In this document: positions 58,843 through 64,000 of the stretch, one piece after another
How positions within the stretch are numbered: position 1 is the stretch's first letter
Layout of the letters: each line of letters begins with the position of its first letter
Origin: Bacillus sp. AFS098217
Lineage (GTDB): Bacteria > Bacillota > Bacilli > Bacillales > Bacillaceae_G
Reading direction: 5' to 3'
NCBI RefSeq assembly: GCF_002551815.1
Contig: NZ_NVPR01000019.1
Span: 7,450 to 71,449 of the forward strand
Length of the DNA stretch: 64,000 nucleotides
Made by a program: the position numbers and the translations under genes
The notes under the pieces: model-generated
What the model saw: the letters and a program-made list of their open reading frames with translations, nothing else
What the model was told of the DNA's origin: nothing
Database searches by the model: none

Positions 58843-61038
58843 TTACGGAAGTACAATTCCTGTTCCTGTTATATTTTCTTTATCAAAATCGTACTTACAA
58901 TATAAAATGTGAATGTATTGAAGTCCGGAAATATCAATTTCCTTAGTTTCCATTCCGATTTTTTTAACCTGATTCCTAGAAATAGAGGTTGTAAGCTTTT
59001 CAATTTGCATTCGTAATAATTTTCGCTTTTTCGAATTTTTTTCCTGTTTAAATAAAGTAAATAGTGTTTGATTCTCTTCATATACAGAATAGGGAATAAC
59101 TTGATAATTATCAATATCACGTAACAACCTTTGTGCTTCTGTATTTCCCATATCGTTTAGTGGAAGTTTATCTAGTACCTTTAAAGCTTGATAGAATTCG
59201 TCTAAGTATTTTTTGCTTAGGTTTTCTGTTTTATATAATGTTTCGACAAGCTCCATTTTTGTTTTTTCATGTAGTTTTTGTCCATTAAAGGGTTCTAAAA
59301 GTTTTAAACCGTTATGAACAATATCCTCATCATAAACGGATCCGATCCCTTCTGCTTCTGTATAAACAAAAACATTAGGTTTTGTACCTTCATACTCTCT
59401 TCCACGATAACAACGACCTAAACGCTGAAATAAGCTATCTAATGTAGAAATTTCAGTAAATAACAAATCAAAATCAATATCTAATGAAGCTTCTACAAGC
59501 TGTGTAGCAATCCAAATGCCACTCTGTTTTTCACGATTTTTGTCATTTGGTGCGAATTTCTTAATTTCTTCTTCTAAAACGGAACGGTGTTTTTGAATAA
59601 ATTGCGTGTGCAACAATCTTGCATTTTCATTATGTAACAGTCCATATATACGTTTTGCCTCTTTTACGGTATTAGCAATAATTAATACCCGTTTATTTCG
59701 TCCGGCTTCACGAATATGTTCTAAATCTTCATCGATTTTAATTTTGCGTATAGATATCCGGTGCCGAATTAGGTCATTGTAGAATTCACCTTTTACAAAA
59801 TCACTTACCTTGATTTTGCCTCGTTTCTCCATTGTTTCCATAAAAACAGTAGGAAGTGTAGCGGTCATAATCATAAATTTTCCGCCTATCTGGTGAATCA
59901 TTTCCAATGCTTTAAGTATAACAGCTAAGATTTTCGGAGAATAACCTTGTATTTCATCTAAAACTATCTTAGAATACGCCATTGTAGCCAAGTATTTCTC
60001 ATACCCGCGAAATAAAAATGGAAACTTCAAGATTTGATCAATTGTACTAAATGTTAACTTTTTACTCAATAAACGAGACTGTTCGTAGATAAGCTCATTG
60101 GTTCCGTAATCGTCTTTTAATGTTTGTAGAAAATCAACGCTACCACTGTGAAGCAATCCAGCAATCGCTTGCTCTTTTTCATCAACATATCCCATTCCAT
60201 TCGTTATACGCTCATACAAGGCATTTAAGCTTACGCGGATAGGAAGCGTAATAAAACCTTTCGCTTCATCAATCCAAAATAAAGCAGATTCTGTTTTTCC
60301 CATACCAGTTTGTGCTACAGCCACAATGTTCTTGTTTCGATTCTCGTAAGAAAAAAGCTGTAAATCACGTGGTTTATGACCATTCTTCTTTAGGAATATA
60401 TCGACATAAGTGCCCACCCCTTTGTCTGCATGATATTCTACGAGCTCTCCTGCAGAAGCTGCATGATCTACACGGTTTAAAAGTCCCTTTACAAGCACAA
60501 GAAGAGGATATTCTTTATCCTTTTTCTTAATTGGTTTCCAACCTATAGTTGTAGTATCAAGTTCTTTATTAACAGAACAGCACAATTCTTGCTCCAAACG
60601 GTCCATTTTTCCTTTTAAATCTGGTAAAACTGCATTTAGTATTTGCGCATCAAACATTACGTTCCGTACATGATGATATGCAATTGCCTCTTTTACAACC
60701 CGTTCTGTACTTTGGGAATAATGAAATTTTAAGAATGGGACACAAAGTAAGGAAATAAAAGCATGAGGAACATTAGGATATTTCTTTTCAATTTCTTGTT
60801 TTGTTAAAGAAGATAACCCCATATTGAGTTTGATAAATTGTTGAAATCCCTCATAAATCTTTCCTGCATCGTGGTATTGTGCAGCTACTTGTGAAAGCTC
60901 CCAAACCTCTTCTGACAAAAGTGAACCATACGAGTGTTTTAGTAAAGATAAATTTTCTAATACACGTCCTGTATGTTCTTGTAATGTTTCAAATTCTCCT
61001 GTTTGCTGAGCCCACTTTGCGTAAATGAAATCTTCCAT
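58843..61038 (-). CDS. cas3: Cas3 nuclease-helicase, type I-B
   Basis: 731 residues. ATG at 61038 eight bases after AGGAGG; an ATG nine codons upstream has no site. N-terminal HD nuclease (QYHDAGKIYEGFQQF, AIAYHHVRN), then helicase motifs: AQTGMGKTESALFW (Walker A), LDEIQGYSP (II), MTATLP (III), QLVEASLDIDFD (V) and FQRLGRCYRG (VI). Complete HD and helicase, so target degradation should work. Followed directly by the array rather than by cas4, cas1 and cas2. Confidence 0.95.
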   Translation of the reverse strand: MEDFIYAKWAQQTGEFETLQEHTGRVLENLSLLKHSYGSLLSEEVWELSQVAAQYHDAGKIYEGFQQFIKLNMGLSSLTKQEIEKKYPNVPHAFISLLCVPFLKFHYSQSTERVVKEAIAYHHVRNVMFDAQILNAVLPDLKGKMDRLEQELCCSVNKELDTTTIGWKPIKKKDKEYPLLVLVKGLLNRVDHAASAGELVEYHADKGVGTYVDIFLKKNGHKPRDLQLFSYENRNKNIVAVAQTGMGKTESALFWIDEAKGFITLPIRVSLNALYERITNGMGYVDEKEQAIAGLLHSGSVDFLQTLKDDYGTNELIYEQSRLLSKKLTFSTIDQILKFPFLFRGYEKYLATMAYSKIVLDEIQGYSPKILAVILKALEMIHQIGGKFMIMTATLPTVFMETMEKRGKIKVSDFVKGEFYNDLIRHRISIRKIKIDEDLEHIREAGRNKRVLIIANTVKEAKRIYGLLHNENARLLHTQFIQKHRSVLEEEIKKFAPNDKNREKQSGIWIATQLVEASLDIDFDLLFTEISTLDSLFQRLGRCYRGREYEGTKPNVFVYTEAEGIGSVYDEDIVHNGLKLLEPFNGQKLHEKTKMELVETLYKTENLSKKYLDEFYQALKVLDKLPLNDMGNTEAQRLLRDIDNYQVIPYSVYEENQTLFTLFKQEKNSKKRKLLRMQIEKLTTSISRNQVKKIGMETKEIDISGLQYIHILYCKYDFDKENITGTGIVLP

Positions 61039-61071
61039 GGATTTTTCCTCCTGAAAAAAATCCATGCCTAC

Positions 61072-61743
61072 TTATAAGGCATGGAAAAATACAATATGAC
61101 CATCTTCATCTTCCATATACTGAGGTGAATTTAATCCCTCTCCTTTACGGAAGAATTGTGTTTGAACCGTCTCCCAAGTACGAATTCCTTGTTTCACTTG
61201 ATATACCGTATTTAAACGGTATGAAATTCCTTTATAATTCATATAATCAAGGCGATCAGCAATACTATAACGTGGTACATAGATATCGTTTTTGAGTGTA
61301 AGGATTTCTTTTGTATGTCTTTCATTCAACGTTACTAATTTCACGTTTTCAATGACTGCTAAGTCTTCACGTCGACCAATGCTTGGGGCCTCATTGATAT
61401 TTTCTAATGCTGTTTGTAATTGTTCCAATACACTTTGTTCTGCACGCACATGGAAAATAAGAGAGATTTCTTTCAACATATGAACATGCATGGGCATGGT
61501 TGTTACTTCTTTCGACTTGTAAAAATGATGTGTTTGCAAGTCAAACAGCTTTCCTTCGTGAGTGCCCTGGATGCTGATTTCCATTGGAATTAATTCATTT
61601 GCATCTAGTACATAATGAAGGAACCCCTTTACCGTACTGTACGGTGGAAGAGGATAGGTTTCCTTTGCCTTTTGTGCCATTGGTTTCTTGTAACAAGCAG
61701 TTTGTTGATATAACTCTACTCGTAATGCTGCATTAGCCGACAT
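61072..61743 (-). CDS. cas5: Cas5 (type I-B, Cas5t)
   Basis: 223 residues; GGAGAATTATT upstream; overlaps the cas7 end by 11 bases. N-terminal ferredoxin-like fold with YPLPPYSTVKGFLHYVLDAN, the characteristic Cas5 segment, and SIGRREDLA in the middle. Binds the 5' handle of crRNA within Cascade. Confidence 0.92.
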   Translation of the reverse strand: MSANAALRVELYQQTACYKKPMAQKAKETYPLPPYSTVKGFLHYVLDANELIPMEISIQGTHEGKLFDLQTHHFYKSKEVTTMPMHVHMLKEISLIFHVRAEQSVLEQLQTALENINEAPSIGRREDLAVIENVKLVTLNERHTKEILTLKNDIYVPRYSIADRLDYMNYKGISYRLNTVYQVKQGIRTWETVQTQFFRKGEGLNSPQYMEDEDGHIVFFHAL

Positions 61744-62650
61744 AATAATTCTCCACTTGCTCTAATAGATAATCTAGCATACCTTGAATCGTATGGGTTG
61801 AGTCGCTTGAAACCAGATTTCGCAACTCTTCTTCATTGGCGAAAACACCAGATAATAGACCAACATGTGTTTGTTCTTGTACAGTCCGTCCCATACTGCG
61901 ACGTTCTAAAATCTCCTGCAGCATAACAGAATTTAAACAGTATTCACGTTTTCTCGGAAGTAATTGTGCACGGCCTAAGAAATACGGTTGATTAATCGAA
62001 TACAGCCCTCCAATTACAAACAAAGGAGATAAATCTTCTTGACGACCGCGGATATTACGGTTTAAGGCAAATACAATTTCTAAGAATTCTTTGATACGTC
62101 TTGCCTTTTCTTCACGTGGTAAGTCAATTTCTCCATCTACACCAATTTTATCTAAATCAATAGTAATGGTATAAGAATATAGGCTTGTATGCCGCTCAGA
62201 TGTTGCGATATTTGGATTTTCATTGATACGTGAAGCATGTCCTAAATTTGTTAAAAATTCTAAATCTCCTCGGTACGGTTCAAGAGAAACGGCATGAGAC
62301 AAACGAACACTCGCTGGGCGCTTGTTCCCCATATCACCTTTTACAGTTTTCATGTAACCAAATAAGTCCATTTCTTCTGACTCTTGAATGGTAGCACTAG
62401 GAGAATATTGGACCACATTTTTACTTTTCCCTTCCCCTTCACCTTTTTCACGACCAACTGTATCCAAGTTCCAACTATAACGCTCGGCTCCTAAACGAAC
62501 CATATCGTATCGAATAGCTTGGCGTGAAGCAAATGTATGAACATCCCCATTTCCACGATTAAATTTCTTTAATTCGGAGATGTTACCGATTCCTTCCCCA
62601 TAATTTAATGAATCTCCTTGAAACACGATCGTTAATGTTAATCCAGCCAT
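61733..62650 (-). CDS. cas7: Cas7 (Cst2/DevR family)
   Basis: 305 residues; GGAGGAAACAAACTA upstream, start overlapping the cas8 stop (TAATG). ASRQAIRYDMVRLG, GNKRPASVRLSHAVSLEPYR and NENPNIATSERHTSLYSYTI are typical DevR/Cst2 segments. Forms the helical backbone of Cascade along the crRNA spacer. Confidence 0.93.
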   Translation of the reverse strand: MAGLTLTIVFQGDSLNYGEGIGNISELKKFNRGNGDVHTFASRQAIRYDMVRLGAERYSWNLDTVGREKGEGEGKSKNVVQYSPSATIQESEEMDLFGYMKTVKGDMGNKRPASVRLSHAVSLEPYRGDLEFLTNLGHASRINENPNIATSERHTSLYSYTITIDLDKIGVDGEIDLPREEKARRIKEFLEIVFALNRNIRGRQEDLSPLFVIGGLYSINQPYFLGRAQLLPRKREYCLNSVMLQEILERRSMGRTVQEQTHVGLLSGVFANEEELRNLVSSDSTHTIQGMLDYLLEQVENYYVG

Positions 62651-64000
62651 TAGTTTGTTTCCTCCACTTCTTTTTTATAGGGTTTGTCATTTAATCCGGA
62701 TAGTAAAGCACTTGCAATACCTTCAAATTCATTACTATGTTCCCTTGTAGCATCTACATACATAGAAGTGTTCTTTTCTACTAATAAAAAGGTGCGGAAT
62801 AATGTTTCAAAGAATTGCTGACGGTTATTGGTAGTTAAAGCATTTAACAGACGGTAAGTAATGCCTGGAATCTTATTCTCCATTCTACGTTCAGTAAGTC
62901 TTCTACGGACCTCACGCCCATCCATTAGTGCATACTTGATTCTATTTTGCATAGATTCGTATTGTTCTTCTCGTGTTTCATTAGACATACCATAACACCC
63001 CTTTATTCTATTTAAATGAAACATAGCCAAAGTGGCTGCATACGTATCATAACAGGAATAATTGTTATCTACGTTTTTTCGCAATTGATTAGTAATGTCG
63101 CGGAAAAATTGCTCTCCATTTAATAATTTACGTAGAATCACGTTCCGAAACGGTGGATATTTAATATGATCGAGCTCTTTACCTCCGCGCTCCTGAAGGT
63201 ATTGGATGGCATGTTCTGATAAAAAGTTCTGTGTAAGAGTCGTCTTTTTTCCACTATTTTGGAACTCAACAATTAGCATATTTTTAGAAATCCAACCTGC
63301 TTTATCTTTTGCTTCTTTTAATGTGTCATATAAAAACACTTCAAAAGGGTTGTTTTGTTTTTTATTGGTAACAAATAAATCATTTACTTCTGCTAGTGCA
63401 TCAAAATCCTCATCAGTTTGAATAAATGAATAGGTTTCCCCGTCTTTGTAAAGCCCAAAAGCGGAACAAAACATAATTAACCGATACAAATTGGATATAG
63501 GAAACGTTTTTTGATTATTCCACGTGTAATTCGTTGCATTTGCTAAACTGACTGCATTCGGAAGAAATACCGCTTCCGTGTAATCAGTAAGGGCAAGTTG
63601 CCCCTCGATAACAGGACAATATAGTAATTCATCCTTCTTTAGTTTCGTAATTGTTTGTTTCGCTAACTTTCTAAAATCTGCATCATCAGTTTGCTGTATC
63701 ACCTTGTTTAAGCCTTCTATTGCTTCGTTAGGATTGGTAGAAGATTGAAGAACAGCAAGAACCTCTTGTTCTAGTAAAATAGGTTGAATGAAGTCTCTTG
63801 CAAGAAATTCTTCATGTTCTGAACGATTTAAGGTGCTGCGTGATCTTTGTAAAAAACTCGTTTGACCATGAAGTTCTCCTAAACGAAACCGAATCATATT
63901 TAATGTTAACACTTCATTTACTTGTTCTTGCTTTAACAACCTCAGGTAATCTTTTGTGATTGTGTTTAATTCTTCAATGGTTGATACATCTTTTTTTCTG
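62650..64000 (-). CDS. cas8b: Cas8 (Cst1 type), 5' end outside window
   Basis: At least 449 codons. The reading frame stays open from 63939 to the window edge (KDVSTIEELNTITKDYLRLL before the TTG), so the true start lies beyond 64000. Sequence such as LYRLIMFCSAFGLYKDGETY, YDTYAATLAMFHLNRIKGCY and MDGREVRRRLTERR fits the Cst1 large subunit of type I-B (Tneap) systems, and gene order cas8-cas7-cas5-cas3 supports it. cas6 would be expected upstream, outside the window. Confidence 0.85.
   Translation of the reverse strand, partial: RKKDVSTIEELNTITKDYLRLLKQEQVNEVLTLNMIRFRLGELHGQTSFLQRSRSTLNRSEHEEFLARDFIQPILLEQEVLAVLQSSTNPNEAIEGLNKVIQQTDDADFRKLAKQTITKLKKDELLYCPVIEGQLALTDYTEAVFLPNAVSLANATNYTWNNQKTFPISNLYRLIMFCSAFGLYKDGETYSFIQTDEDFDALAEVNDLFVTNKKQNNPFEVFLYDTLKEAKDKAGWISKNMLIVEFQNSGKKTTLTQNFLSEHAIQYLQERGGKELDHIKYPPFRNVILRKLLNGEQFFRDITNQLRKNVDNNYSCYDTYAATLAMFHLNRIKGCYGMSNETREEQYESMQNRIKYALMDGREVRRRLTERRMENKIPGITYRLLNALTTNNRQQFFETLFRTFLLVEKNTSMYVDATREHSNEFEGIASALLSGLNDKPYKKEVEETN

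Noticed and set aside
58716-58946. Plus-strand 76-codon frame across the leader and cas3 end
   Set aside because: Antisense to cas3 with no ribosome binding site.
1-64000. Insecticidal cry/cyt/vip toxin genes, tRNAs or rRNAs
   Set aside because: None recognised on either strand.

Overview
The window reads as part of a large, low-GC plasmid from the Bacillus cereus group (B. cereus / B. thuringiensis / B. anthracis type). Reasons: AT-rich DNA with strong AGGAGG-type ribosome binding sites, an iteron array beside a replication-initiator-like gene, a plasmid-type Hfq, PagR-like ArsR regulators, a Rap-Phr pair, an arbitrium-type AimR-AimP pair, a BcISt1-like IStron, and a cassette with IS231-like ends. 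No rRNA, tRNA or core housekeeping genes are visible. The organism call is an inference from gene content.

Layout. (1) 1-9.3 kb: a one-direction, tightly spaced operon. It holds a Rad52-type annealing protein, a second DNA polymerase III sliding clamp and a cassette resembling the PRTRC bacterial ubiquitin-like systems: an E2-like protein, a predicted fusion of a ubiquitin-like domain to a JAMM peptidase, and an E1/ThiF-like protein, with several unknown partners. (2) 9.4-13 kb: a decayed MNT/HEPN toxin-antitoxin pair, an XRE regulator and a run of tiny, partly broken membrane genes with repeated leaders. (3) 13-20 kb: a catalytically degraded tyrosine recombinase, an initiator-like gene, four GC-rich iterons (probable origin) and a large HEPN-like/XRE protein. 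(4) 20-34 kb: a DNA-processing and membrane block with an adenine methyltransferase, an SNF2-like helicase, several membrane proteins, a NERD nuclease and topoisomerase III with tandem C-terminal zinc modules. A 42-residue acidic peptide that ends like the SSB tail sits at its start. (5) 34-39 kb: two PagR-like regulators, a lipoprotein nuclease, BdbC and Rap-Phr. (6) 39-47 kb: two intact tyrosine recombinases beside palindromic sites, Hfq, a possible structured RNA and small regulators. (7) 47-53 kb: AimR-AimP, an IStron (group I intron plus IS607 genes, with tnpA stopped by a nonsense codon) and an oligopeptide-binding lipoprotein. (8) 53-57.7 kb: an IS231-ended cassette with a secreted protein, a bcr1-like repeat, a YolD-like gene, a membrane/lipoprotein operon and HU. 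(9) 57.8-64 kb: a type I-B CRISPR array and cas3-cas5-cas7-cas8, with no cas1, cas2 or cas4 in the window.

Two families of 5' leader hairpins tie the plasmid together. A long, nearly self-complementary hairpin occurs upstream of three transcription units (positions 1, 1449 and 20401). A shorter hairpin with an AAAAGGACACACCTACG stem occurs at five places, four of them before a gene. Both end in T-runs and look like attenuators. Peptide signalling (Rap-Phr, AimR-AimP, OppA), mobile-DNA conflict (CRISPR, IStron, recombinases) and plasmid replication and repair genes are therefore packed together. The best candidate for an under-described system is the ubiquitin-like cassette at 5.3-8.3 kb.
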